Shown here: one piece after another, positions 36,708 through 47,861 of the stretch
How the letters are laid out: each line of letters starts with the position of its first letter
How positions within the stretch are numbered: the stretch's first letter is position 1
Assembly (NCBI GenBank): GCA_036785325.1
Contig: JAXIVH010000109.1
Coordinates: 159,501 to 223,500 of the forward strand
Length of the DNA stretch: 64,000 nucleotides
From: Urophycis tenuis
Taxonomy: Eukaryota > Chordata > Actinopteri > Gadiformes > Phycidae
Direction of reading: 5' to 3'
Notes under the pieces: model-generated
What the model was told of the DNA's origin: nothing
What the model saw: only the letters and a program-made list of their open reading frames with translations
The model's database searches: none
Made by a program: the position numbers and the translations under genes

Positions 36708-36992
36708 TGGCCGAGTCAGTCTGTAAACATTAGCACATGCTATGGAGCCGAGGCTCGGCTCCGTAGGGACCACGCCCCTCACAGAGAGGTGGGCGTGGTC
36801 TGGTGTAGCTCATTTACATAAAAGAGACAGGCCCTGAAACAGACCGTTTTGAACAGAGCTGTTTTTAGGTGATGAAGAGAGACCTACAATATTTGATCCA
36901 AAGGCAATTTTGTCCAAAGCATGTCACAGACATGTCTTTGACACACCTGGGAACTATTTTAATTTGTGGAAACGGGGCATAATATGGGACCT

Positions 36993-38005
36993 TTAAGCAC
37001 CGGGACATCGTCGGCGCTGTGCAAAGGGGAAGAGGAGGTCTTGGTCTCGGAGAGAGTAAACCATTTTGGTACAGGGCATCTCCAGCTGAGCGACGAGGTC
37101 TTGTGGTCAAGGAGGTACGCAGAGAGGAGCAGGCTGCACGATGCGCAAAAGCTGTCTCACAAGGAAAGCAAGGACAATGGATGTGTTGGGAGGATGTGGA
37201 GAAGCGAAAGCTCTCTTGGAAGGAGCTATGGGACATGGAGGCTTTTAGAACCAGCTTCATTCTGCGAGCCACCTACGATGTCCTACCATCACCACAGAAC
37301 CTCAACCAGTGGTACGGTGAAGACCCTACATGCCCCCTCTGTCCATCTCCAGCCAACTTGAAGCATATCCTTGTCGCCTGCAAGACAAGCCTTACACAAG
37401 GCCGCTATACCTGGCGGCACAATCAAGTGCTGAGGTGTCTAGCAGCGGCGCTGGAGAGCAGACGGACGGTCGTCAAGGCCCTGCCTTCACCTTCCTCCCT
37501 GTCTGCATCTTCTGGACAGTTCATTCGTGAAGGGGAGGTGCCACCAAAGACCCCCCGACCGAAATCAGAGGCCGGACAGCTAGGAGCAGCACGAGACTGG
37601 AGGCTCCTAGTCGACCTGGAGCAGAGACTCTGCTTCCCAGCGGAGATCGCCACAACCAATCTCAGGCCAGATCTCGTGTTGTGGTCCCCTACAATCCGAA
37701 GCGCTTACATCATCGGGCTCACAGTGCCCTGGGAGGATAACATGGGCGAGGCCTATGAGCGCAATAAGCTTCGGTATGCTGAGCTGGCAGCAGATGCTGC
37801 TCAACGGGGGTGGAAGGCCACAGTTTGTCCCGTGGAGGTGGGCTGTAGAAGCTTCGTGGGCAGGTCAGTTCCCAGTCTCCTGAAGGAAATGGGAATCCAA
37901 GGCCAGGCCCAACGGCAAACCATCAAAGCCCTGTCCGGTGCTGCTGAAAGAGCAAGCCAGTGGCTCTGGATCAGAAGGAGAGACAACAGCTGGTCTCCAA
38001 AATGA
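36993..38005 (+). pseudogene. RLE LINE ORF, C-terminal zinc finger and endonuclease
   Basis: After the TTAA of K1 the frame continues KHRDIVGAVQRGRGGLG. It then has FILRATYDVLPSPQNLNQW, the CCHC finger CPLC-x7-H-x4-C, and SLTQGRYTWRHNQVLR. The restriction-like endonuclease region follows, RPDLVLWS with LTVPWEDN, then YAELAADAAQRGW. This enzyme nicks the target DNA for target-primed reverse transcription. The stretch of about 330 codons is uninterrupted and well preserved, although the upstream RT has a stop and a frameshift. Confidence 0.82.
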
Positions 38006-38440
38006 CAACTGAAGTCAAGACGGCATCTGGAAGGGGGCAAGGAAGAGGGGGGCACACCTGGGACGCCAGGTGTTGCTGCTGAACCCTCTTGAGGTGTCGT
38101 GGGCCCAGTCAGCGAAACACCCAGGATGGAGGGCGCCCACCTGACGACCCCGATGAAACCCTCGGCCCCTTCCACCCAACCCTGAGATGACATCCCCACC
38201 CACAGTTCTCAGAGTATAGTTAGGATCGCAACACCTAGTCCCATTTAGGTATGCGGTCAGGCACAAGCTTGGCTCAGGGAGAAGGACGCCCCTGTCATGC
38301 AAAGTCCACTGCACTTTAGAGTGATAACATCGTATCCTGTGGTTGTGACATCCCTGCGCGTTCCTTTGCCCAACTTGACAGACAGCTAACACTCTGAGGG
38401 CTAAACTAGTAAATAAAAGTCTTGGAAGCAAAAGTGTATT

Positions 38441-39110
38441 TTCTTTGTCGTTTACTTTTTTTCTTTCCTTCTATTACATGGTTTTCCCTTTAGAAATTGT
38501 AAAACTGCAAGTAAACAAAATAGTACAAATAACAGAATATCTTGGTTCACCTTGCAAAAAGGTACATAGCCTAACAGGCAAATGTTAACTATAACGCTAA
38601 GCACGCTACATTAAGACAGGGCTTCGTATTTAACCTAATGATGCAAGTTTCCCAAAAACAACGTTTTCCCTCACATTAAACAGACTACAAAACAAACAGT
38701 AGCTCATAGAATATGTTGTGTACTTACAACCAAAGCCTTCTCAAGCATGAACGTGTTAAGTAAGTGACCATCAACTTCTCGGAAAGACAGAGTACAACTA
38801 TTGCGATTGCACGTTTACTTCCTGTTAGTGCTTATCTCAAAATTAACCACAACGTGGCAGTAAAACACCATATATAAACGTGTGCCATGACACCTGTGTT
38901 TTATAAAACTTCACAGCAAAGCTTGATGATTGATTTATGAATGTGGGCTCATCCCCATTACAAAATATTTTAAACTGAACCACCTTCCAGTGATTTAAGG
39001 TGCTATTTGAGCTTATATTAAGCTTGTATATTTTACACCTTTGGCCGAAACTGGACATCCACCGGATCACAATATTGAGGAATTCAAAATATATTAGGAT
39101 CTGGTTGATG
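38441..39110. other. Junction region between LINE and NITR copy E
   Basis: AT-rich sequence without coding signal. NITR 3'-flank sequence resumes near 38905 (GATTTATGAATGTGGGCTC, shared with 21545 and 43915). The origin of 38441-38904 is not recognised. Confidence 0.4.
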
Positions 39111-39737
39111 GACTTCAGTGGCAGGTTTCTCTTACAGCAGAATACAGACTCTCCTGTGTCCTTTCACTTTTCTTCTTCCCTCCTTTATTTTTCCTCCTAG
39201 AGAACTCCAACGCTGCATAGTTCAAGGAATCAGTTTCCCCATCCTACAACAGAGAACTGTGTTTTACTACCAAATATCTGAGAGGATTCACAGTTGTAGA
39301 GTGAACATCAAAGCGAGGAGCTTATAATTCAGACACCAACAACGTTTTGCTTCCACAACAAACTGATGAGTTAAATACTACTTTTTTTTTTTGATGATGA
39401 TCATCTACATTTAATCATTTAATATAAAGAATAATCACAATGCAGATATACCTGTTGTTCCTGAATAACAGAGACTTGTGCCACATGGTTTGAGGCTCTC
39501 AGTGTTCCTGAGAATCAGAACCAAACAAGTTTATTTTTAATTTAACTGAATACTTGTAAACAATTTAACATTTAAAAAAACTTTTACAATCATGTTAATT
39601 GTTTATCTTCAAATACACCCAGTATATAGGTCTAACAAATTGTGCTAGATTTCTGGAAAATGAACAACAGACTAAACTAGAAACATCTAACTAACTTGTG
39701 CATAGGAATGCCTGTGATCATTGAATTCAATTTAGTT

Positions 39738-39812
39738 GAAGTGGGGATCAAACCGCCAACCCTCCGGTTGTAGAACACATGCTGTACCCAATGAGCTATG
39801 CCACCCATTTGG
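39738..39812 (-). repeat. tRNA-derived SINE fragment in NITR intron
   Basis: GGCATAGCTCATTGGGTACA and GGTTTGATCCCC on the minus strand resemble pol III A and B boxes. The same insertion lies at 44780-44856 in copy B, so it predates their duplication. Confidence 0.65.
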
Positions 39813-40129
39813 CAGCAGGAAAGCTAATAGCGGACTCAAACATAACAATTGAAAGCTAGGCTCATTGTTATCTGTGTGTAGCCTGGGAATTTTCATGCTG
39901 CTTTGCCCGCAATTTCATTCTCACTGCAAAGACAGCCTGGAAACCACCGCCCTTATTTTTGCCTGAGTTAGGGAACCAATCACAGAACGGGGGGGGAGCA
40001 AGACGATGACAACATATATGCGTGACACCGAAGCTTGTAGCGTGTTAATCCAACATGGCAGCGGACACAACGTTACCGTTCGATGCAGCCTTAGCAAGTG
40101 TATTAAGTAGCTTTTTTAGTAATTAATTT

Positions 40130-40530
40130 AATGTTAGTAGCTAATTTTAAGGGGGTCCCGCGTCGTCCCTTCGGGCTGTGCCCGACCGAGCCCCGTGGGC
40201 GTAGACCCGGCCACCAGGCGCTCGCCAACGGGCCCCTCCCCCAGGCCTGGCTCCAGGGGGGCCTGGCTCCAAGTCCGGGCAAGGGAAACCCAGTTCCAGA
40301 GTTGTTCTTCATCATTAGGGTCCTTGAGTAGAATGAGCGTGAGAACCTAAAACCCTGTTTCTCCCAGTTGACACGACAACACACAACCGGAGTTTTCCAA
40401 ATTCTCCACTTTGCCCGGAGTTTTGAGAAATAATCGTTTTCTCTGATAAAAACTGATTTTTCATGTAAATGAGAGGCCAAACCGCATGGAAATATCTGCA
40501 TTTTCCCATCGTGTAAACGGGGCCTTAAAC
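40130..40530. mobile_element. Unclassified GC-rich repeat and MITE-like fragment
   Basis: 40150-40320 is strongly GC-rich (GGTCCCGCGTCGTCCC, GGCGCTCGCCAACGGGCCCC), and 40340-40530 ends with CGTGTAAACGGGGCCTTAA. No other NITR unit has this. It occupies the place where the V, I and membrane exons should be. No coding motif was found. Confidence 0.4.
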
Positions 40531-42024
40531 AGTATACTTACATGCTGTACTCAGAATTGTCATTGCTAAAAACATTGTCATGGTTAGATGCTGACCTTAA
40601 CGCTGGACTCACTGAATTGAACGATGCTGACTTTAGACCAGCAGTTCCATATGCTAGATCCACCATGATTGGCTGGAACATAGAGGCACTGAATGAAGCA
40701 AGTCAATGACCCATTTATGTTTCTGTTGGGTGCAGTTCATGTTAGATTTAAATTTAAACTAAACACAAAAGATATTTCATGTATTCATCTGTGATATTGA
40801 AAGCCTGAATTGATTTCATATTGTCCCTGAACGATAAATACATAATACATAAATTTGATTCTGCTTTCTGATATTTTTGTATCAATGCTATGAATCTATC
40901 ATATTGAAAAATGTAAATATCACACAGACACACAGAATACATAAGTGACATGCCTTGTCTTTTTCATTGGATCATGTTTGTTTGAAGACGGCAATGAGGA
41001 ATACTGTATTGGTGGTCAATCTGGAAGTCACGCTTTGACATTGTTATGGAGTGGGGTTGATAGAAGCATCACTCCAGAACATGAGAGCACATGGAAACAT
41101 TCTTTGTGTCATCTGTTTCCCGATAGTATTACCATCATCATTGGTGGTAGTCATAGTCGAAGTGGAAATAGTAGTAGTATTAGTAGTAGTTTCAAGAATA
41201 ATGATAATAAAAAATATTATATGGATGCATTGTGAATGAATGCAACACAGTGCCCTGTGTTGGAGCAGCTTCAAGTCCTCTTATAGCCACCAGTGTAAAG
41301 TGGCAGTTAATACAACAAGCACAGATGTTAACTGCCATTTGTTTTTCACTTTCACACTTTATACCACTGGGTTGGAAACAAGGTGAGGCAGCAAGTTGAG
41401 GGACCAAGGCTGTGGCTGGCCATGTCTTTGTTTTTGACACGCAACTGTCACAAAGCTTAACCAATAGACCTGACTGAAGGTATCAACAGGATGTGCTGCA
41501 AAGGCTCTGCAGAAACCAGTATTGACATAGACACACATTTACCATCAATGACTGAACCTGATTGGTGACTTAGTTTTGTTTTAACAGAGAAAATTATTAT
41601 ACAATATTATTTTTGCTTGTATGTGCTTTTTCAAAGAGTGAAGTAAAAATAATGAAGTCAGTTGTTATCAATCATTAAGAGACATTGCAGTTTTAATAGA
41701 GTTGTGTTCATTTTCTTTCAGAGATGCTAATATCTTAATATTAGTATTCATTCGGGATCCTGTTGTACTGCAGAGACCAGCAGATACAACATCAGTATAT
41801 TCCAGAGACACATACCCACCGACCATACACAACCAATGATGTATTTTCTTGGTCTTGTCAGAGTGCTGAGTTCAGGCCACACACTTGTTTCTGAGTTATG
41901 TCTGCACATGTCTACACCACCCACAAGGTTAGCATTTCCTAAGTCATATCGAGATTTCAGACCCAGGTACCACCCACCATTTGATTTGTGCATGTCAGGA
42001 CAGGAAATCACCAGCCACCATCAT

Positions 42025-42101
<77 letters not shown>
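42025..42101. repeat. (GT)n microsatellite
   Basis: About 37 GT units at the position homologous to 25135. Confidence 0.95.
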
Positions 42102-42102
<1 letters not shown>

Positions 42103-42409
42103 GTGTGCATGTTGGCTCATCAACATGAAGCCTTGTGGTAAGAAGACAGGGGCCATTTATGTTTGTTGGTGTATTTTTATGGCTGGAACAGAGAGACTAA
42201 TGAGCCAAGCCAATCATTCAATTATTTTTCAGTGACGTGCATCTAATTGAACACAACCACTTGTTAAATGTGTTGGGGTAATTCATCTCTAGGTCACACA
42301 TTGAAAGCTGGTAATTAGATAATGTTTCTCTGAACACATGATGACTATGATAATTTATGTTTTCTTCTATGTTTAATGAATTGGACAAACCACATATGTC
42401 CATGTGGCG

Positions 42410-43060
42410 GCACGAGGTATAGGGGGGGGGGGGGGGGGGGTGATGCCTTTTAAGGCAGCGGGACGATTGTAATTGTTGCCAGACAACGCCACCCTGGGAA
42501 TTTCACCCAGGGACCTCTTTTAAGTGAACTAACCCCAAAATGAAGGAAGGCACTTAGGTCCGTTATGCAAATGAGGCAGAGACAGCAGTTCAACAATACA
42601 AACACTTTTATTAAAACATATCCCTATTCTAAAACCAATGAAAGAAAACAAATCACTCAATACTGGGAAAACAAGGGGAACCAATCAGTGCTGAGACCTA
42701 CTGTGAGGAACCGCATCCAAGGAGGGGGAGGATCCCAGGGACACCACAAGCCGAGCAAACAAAAATAAAAGAATCAAACAAGTACAACACCAAGGGGACA
42801 CCGTGACCAGGACACCAATCCACCACCGTAGGCTCAGCACCTGAAAGGGGGAAGACCAGAGAGTAACCAGCCTGAAACAAAATAATGAAATCAAAGTAAT
42901 AACTAATAACATGAAAAATCTAACAAATGTACACAATCTCACTTAATCAAACAATGAAAAAGAAAAGCTCTATATTCACAAATGACATGCAACCCATAAT
43001 AACCCAAAGAGACACAAAACTATAAGAAATGAAAGAAATGACCACATTTACATTTACATT
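42410..43060. mobile_element. Unclassified insertion with poly-G
   Basis: It begins GGCGGCACGAGG followed by a run of about 20 G. It contains ACAACGCCACCCTGGGAATT, then an AT-rich stretch. The homologous place in unit A (about 25975) lacks it. LTR-like features are possible but the ends are unresolved. Confidence 0.4.
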
Positions 43061-44056
43061 TACACTGTTCTACAAAAAAAGCCACACACACACACATACA
43101 CACATGGTTGCCCATGTCATTTTGTAGAGACACCACCAAAACACATAAGAATAACTGGTGATATCAACAGGATGTGTTGCTATTGTTCTTCAGAAACAAG
43201 TAATGAAATTGATATTATACTAGGAAAACACAAATGAGAAATGTATGGGGGCTGTCCATGTCTCTTTCCATACACATCACCATTTCAATCATAAGCAAAC
43301 CTGTTTGTACCAAAGGATGTGTTCACATCCTGTCTAGCATATGCTGATTTTGATTGAAATATATTTTGAATGTCTTCTGTTTCACAAACAATCATTTATT
43401 GGTTCATTTTGTGCAAAATACTGTCTCCAGTTTGGTAGAAGGATGTATTTTATACGCACAAGTAGGAGAAATACATGGGTGCACTCTTGAATAGCAATGA
43501 CACACACTGACATTGAACAGAATCTAGACTGGCCACTCAGGAGCAAGATGGACTCTGACTCCGATGCTTCAAGTACTGTGGGTCCCGTGTCGTGCACTTG
43601 TTTACAAGTGTGTTGGACGATGGGTACTGCACAATGCACCATGGTCAAAAGTTATTTGTCCATTCCAACTCATAGAATTTTGCACATTCTAGCAACAATC
43701 TGTCATTACTTAAATGTACAACTCCATCTCGATATTTTTTTTTCTTCACAACTACAATATGCTTCTATACTTAAAAAGTCTAACAAGATTCTCCTAAACT
43801 TAAATTATTTAATACGATCATGTTTGACCCTATTTGTATATTAGGAATAATGATGAGAATTTCACACAATGCAGGTTGGTAAGTTATATTTGTTCACAGC
43901 AATGCTTGATGATTGATTTATGAATGTGGGCTCATCCCCATTACAAAATATTTTAAACTGCAAATTAAATAATTACAAGCTTATATTAAGCTTGTATATT
44001 TTACACCTTTGGCCATAACTGGACATCCACCAGATCACAATATAGAGGAATTCAAA

Positions 44057-44060
<4 letters not shown>

Positions 44061-44125
<65 letters not shown>
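44061..44125. repeat. (GT)n microsatellite
   Basis: About 32 GT units immediately 3' of NITR copy B (stop codon at 44156-44158). Confidence 0.95.
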
Positions 44126-44126
<1 letters not shown>

Positions 44127-44155
44127 TCATTGAATCTGGATCTGGTTGATGGACT

Positions 44156-46209
44156 TCAGTGGCAGGTTTCTCTCACAGCAGAATACAGACTCTCCTGAGT
44201 CCTTTCATTTTTCTTCTTCCCTCCTTTATTTTTCATCCTAGAAAACTCCAGTGCTGCGTAGTTCAAGGAATCAGTTTCCCCATCCTACAACAGAGAACTG
44301 TGTATTACTACCAAAGATCTGAGAGGATTCACAGTTGTAGAGAGTGAACATCAAAGTGAGGAGCTAATAATTCAGACAACAACAACGTTTTGCTACCACA
44401 ACAAACTAGATGAGTTAAATAATACAGTTGTTTTTTGATGATGATCATCTACATTTACACATTTAATATTATAAATAATATACACAATGCAGATATACCT
44501 GTTGTTCCTGAATAACAGAGACTTGAGCCACATGGTTTGTGGCTCTCAGTGTTCCTGAGAATCAGAACCAAACAAGTTTCTTTTTAGTTTAACTGAATAC
44601 TTGTAAACAATTTAACATTTAAAAAAAACGTTTACAATCATGCTAATTTTATATCTTCAAATACACTCAGTATATAGGTCTAACAAATTGTGCTAGATTT
44701 CTGGAAAATGAACAGACCAAAACTAGAAACATCTAACTAGCTTGTGCATAGGAATGCCCGTGATCATCGATTCAATTTAGTTGAGGTGGGGATCAAACCC
44801 CCACCCTCTGGTTGTAGAACACAGTCTGTACCCAGTGAGCTATGCCACCCATTTGACAACAGGAAAGCAAATAGCGGACTCAAACGTAACAATTGAAAAT
44901 TGTTATCTCTATTGGAGTTTTATGCTATTTTTATCGCAAATATCTCAACAAGTGTAAAGTTTACAAAAATAAAAAATACATAGCTCAACTATACAGAAGT
45001 AGACCTTTGTAATACAGTTTGAATGAAATCTCAAGGCTCAGTTGTTAAGCCTTCACTAATAGCAGAAATTTGATGTGGAGCAGAATAATATGATAAAATA
45101 CTATATTTAGATTGTGCATTCCTGTGCAGAATAATTATGGATGCAGATTACGAACTTCTCTATGAAAGCAGTTGGGCATCTCTAACCTGGCCTGAGGTCA
45201 TATCAATTCACACCAGTAGGCTACCTGAATAATGTATTGTACCTTTGCAATGCTCACAAACTTGCTTTTTATTTCTGGTTATGAGGAGGATTATAATCAC
45301 AACCAGACAGCAAGCCAGCAGTATTCCAAGCACCACGGTAACTTGATGACTGGAAGGTTCTAGAATCAAATAGAAATATTGATACTCATGGTATATATTA
45401 TGTACTTTTACACATGGATACACAATGGATGTTAAAATAATGTCACTTGTGCAATAATGTCACATGGTGATATGTCACTTTCTGAACAATAAATAAGGGA
45501 ACTTTATGAAAATAATACAAAAAGATGTATTTTCAGTACATATTCACCTGTTATGCCCAGCTGAGATCCATTGCCAAACTCAACTTCCCCACATGCTGCA
45601 AGGGCACAGTAGTAAGTCAAGTCAAATACAATGATGAACGTGAAAATGAACTAAGATATATTTGGGGGTGATTTGAAATGTGAAATTTTCCTCATGACAT
45701 AGAAACAACAATTGAAAATTATATCACGTACCTTTGACAGATAAAAATATACCATTGCGCCACGTATTATTTAAACCTTCTTGACAGAAATAGTTTGCTT
45801 CATCAACTTTTGTAATGTGTCCGATTTGAAGATCAAAGACTAAAACCCCTTTGGCTATTGTGAAACTTGTATCAAATGGAGGATATATTGTCATTAATTC
45901 ACCCATTTTTGTAGCCACGGTTTGTGGAACAAATCCAACAGATTGCTTATACCAGTATACGTTCTTTCTTCCAGGTTGTTCAAGTTGACAGTGTAGAGTA
46001 ACATTATTTCCAAGTTCTGCTGTTTTCACAGTCAACAAAAGAGGAACCTCTCGGGTCTCAATCAGCACTGAAAAATGAAGTTAAAATAACAATAAACAAC
46101 TGGTCTAGAAAAGTATTTAGTATTGTACAATATATATGAACTAACCAAAAGAGGAAATTTACTCACATGCTGCTCTCAGAATTATCATCGCCAACAATCT
46201 TGCTAACAT
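44156..46209 (-). CDS. nitr: NITR copy B, single V domain with ITIM tail
   Basis: Exons, right to left: 46167-46209 signal (MLARLLAMIILRAA), 45732-46067 V, 45243-45359 membrane, 44499-44554 tail 1, 44156-44284 tail 2. The V domain is nearly identical to copy A (LHC, VYWYKQSVGFVPQTV, DEANYFC, NGIFLSVKG). The I exon is reduced to a remnant at 45548-45620 without acceptor or first half. All relevant introns are phase 1, so V joins the membrane exon in frame, giving 226 residues. The helix VVLGILLACCLVVIIILLI has no charge. The tail has LNYAAL and SLYSAV. An inhibitory, V-only receptor is inferred. Its upstream CCAAT is CCAAC. RNA evidence for the skip is needed before full confidence. Confidence 0.78.
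44780..44856 (-). repeat. tRNA-derived SINE fragment in NITR copy B intron
   Basis: GGCATAGCTCACTGGGTACA and GGTTTGATCCCC on the minus strand. It is paralogous to 39738-39812, in the intron between the membrane and first tail exons. Confidence 0.65.
45548..45620 (-). pseudogene. I-exon remnant of NITR copy B
   Basis: It reads YYCALAACGEVEFGNGS and GITG up to a good donor, but the sequence before TYYC is gone. TAGTAAGTC is joined directly to AAGTCAAATACAATGATG, which in copy A lies 5' of the exon. About 300 bp are deleted, including the acceptor. Confidence 0.85.
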
Positions 46210-47490
46210 TGTTGTCTTTGGTGCTGATCTTGCGCCGCACTCTGGAAGATTGACTGTAACGACTACTATTTTCATACCATAGACCAACTGTGGTTGGCTG
46301 GAACTCAGAGACGCTAATGAGCCAAGCCAATCATTCACTTCGTTTTCAGTGATGTGCATCTAAACTGATTACTGAACAACTGGTTAAATTTGTCGTGGTA
46401 TTTTATCTATAGGACACACATTAAAAGCTGTTATTTATATAATATGTTTCTCTGAGCGCATGATAACTATGATCATTTGTTTTCTCATATGTTGAATGAA
46501 TGTGATAAACCAATGTATCCAGAATCACCCCATTCCCTTGCTTTCCTGTTAAAACTATATATGCATTTACACTGTTCCATAAAAAAGCCACACACACACA
46601 CTTATGTGGTTGTGTTGTGAGATAGGGCTGTGGCTGGCCATGTCATTTTGTAGAGACACTACCAAAACACTTTAGAAGTACTGGCATTATCAACAGGATG
46701 TGTTGCTATTGTTCTTCAGAGACAAGTAATGAAATTGACATTGTTGACATTGAAGTAAGTAGAATTTGAATGACAATTTCCCACAACGCAAAGATTAAGA
46801 GGTCTATTTGGGAACAGCAATACCTGAAGGTTTCAATATTAGGAAACCACAAATGAGAAATGTATGTGGGGCTGTCCATGTCTCTGTTTCCACACACTAC
46901 CATGTCAATCATAAGCAGACCTGTTTGTTGGTATCAACAGGATGTGTTCACATCCTATTGACCTTATGACTGAATTAGGATTGAAATACATTAGGCTTGA
47001 AAAACATTGTCATGTTTAATTTACACTCATTTAGTGGTTTATTTTTTGCTAAATACTGTATTAAATGTGTTTTACACACACAAGTGTGACAAATACAATA
47101 CATGCGCTCTTGAATAGCAATGACATACACAATGACATTGAAAAGACTCTGGACTTGTTTTTAGAAATGAACGTTTATAGAGGGATGTTGTTGAGAGTTC
47201 AGTGTTCAGAGTTCATCTGAACCCTGCATAACCCTACTGTCATGCTCTTATTTGTTGTATGTCTTGGCACTTTAATTGCTCTTTGTAATTTGGCACTTTG
47301 ATCGCTCATTGTAACTTGGCACTTAGTCAGACATGTTGTATACTAGCAATGGTTAATCTAATTGAAATGCTTGAAACTTGTTCTGGTGACTTTCTTGCTG
47401 TATTAGCAGCAATGAAATGTTCCACCTTCTTATGACAAATGTCCTCTTTGTAAGTCGCTTTGGATAAAAGCGTCTGCTAAATACCCCAAA
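46210..47490. repeat. Upstream flank of NITR unit B
   Basis: Parallels 59768-61040 beside copy C over its whole length: GTTGCTATTGTTCTTCAGAG, GAGGTCTATTTGGGAACAGC and GAGGGATGTTGTTGAGAG. About 47200-47490 is a SINE-like repeat ending TAAGTCGCTTTGGATAAAAG, shared with 60750-61045. Confidence 0.7.
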
Positions 47491-47861
47491 TGTAAATGTA
47501 AAATGATGAGAGGGAAGACAGCAGGGTAAAGGAGGCTTCCTCAGCAGAGAGCAGTGAGAATTGCTCTGAAAGGGGTAGTGATGAGAGAACAGCAGAGGAG
47601 AGAGTAGAGGGAGAGAGGGTTTTCAGGTTCCTGCGGGTGGTGACAGTGGCCCTCATTTATCAAACGAACGTAGAAATGAGCGCAAATCTGAACGCATGAT
47701 TCATCTTACGATAGGACCCACGTGAGATTTACGAAACGTGTCGTATCACACCAATCCCAGCGTACGAAGGTGATTGGTGTTGATAAATACGGCGGCTGAG
47801 ATCAATTGTAATTTACGTAACACGCCCCTATAAAAGAAGTCTCGCCCCTAACTTTTACGAC

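Larger units (their letters stand above)
32903..36992 (+). mobile_element. Kolobok-type transposon K1 (THAP plus P2X7-ballast genes)
   Basis: TTAA duplicates (32899-32902, 36993-36996) bound inverted ends AGGTCCCATATTATGC / GCATAATATGGGACCT. TTAA sites, AGG-type ends and a THAP-domain protein are Kolobok features; piggyBac also uses TTAA but lacks THAP. A transposase runs on plus and a ballast-domain gene on minus, converging near 35.1-35.7 kb. Compared with K2 it lacks the two exons equivalent to 51480-52009 and the end of the ballast gene, so it is non-autonomous. Excision in silico restores the LINE frame through SALKHRDIVG. Confidence 0.88.
29712..38440 (+). mobile_element. RLE-type LINE (R2/NeSL/Hero-like), interrupted twice
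   Basis: Host sequence stops near 29712 and the next shared NITR-flank base is near 38905 (TGCTTGATGATTGATTTATG), so the insertion spans most of this. Its ORF is in three parts, 29748-30718, 31724-32898 and 36993-38005. A solo LTR and Kolobok K1 separate them, and the joins become seamless when both inserts are removed. It contains RT (YMDD), a CCHC finger and a restriction-like endonuclease motif, the domain order of single-ORF RLE LINEs. The 3' limit is approximate. 38010-38440 reads as a 3' UTR with AATAAA near 38412. Confidence 0.78.
39115..40581 (-). pseudogene. nitr: NITR copy E: signal and ITIM tail only
   Basis: The signal exon is 40542-40581 (MTMFLAMTILSTA, donor GTAAGT, phase 1). 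Tail exon 1 is 39452-39507 and tail exon 2 is 39115-39243, with LNYAAL and SLYSAV motifs and the stop after RETCH. V, I and membrane exons are absent. About 39890-40530 instead holds unrelated, partly GC-rich repeats. The tail exons are open and have canonical splice sites and phases, so they could serve as alternative 3' exons for copy A upstream of it. Alone the locus cannot make a receptor. The loss probably came with the repeat insertion or a deletion. Confidence 0.8.
40600..43340. repeat. Upstream flank of NITR unit E (duplicated blocks)
   Basis: Same blocks as 23820-26200 and 55620-56950, including ACCACTGGGTTGGAAACAAGG, GACCAAGGCTGTGGCTGGCC and TATTCCAGAGACACATACCC. A (GT)n tract is at 42025. 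About 42410-43060 is a separate insertion. Confidence 0.65.
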
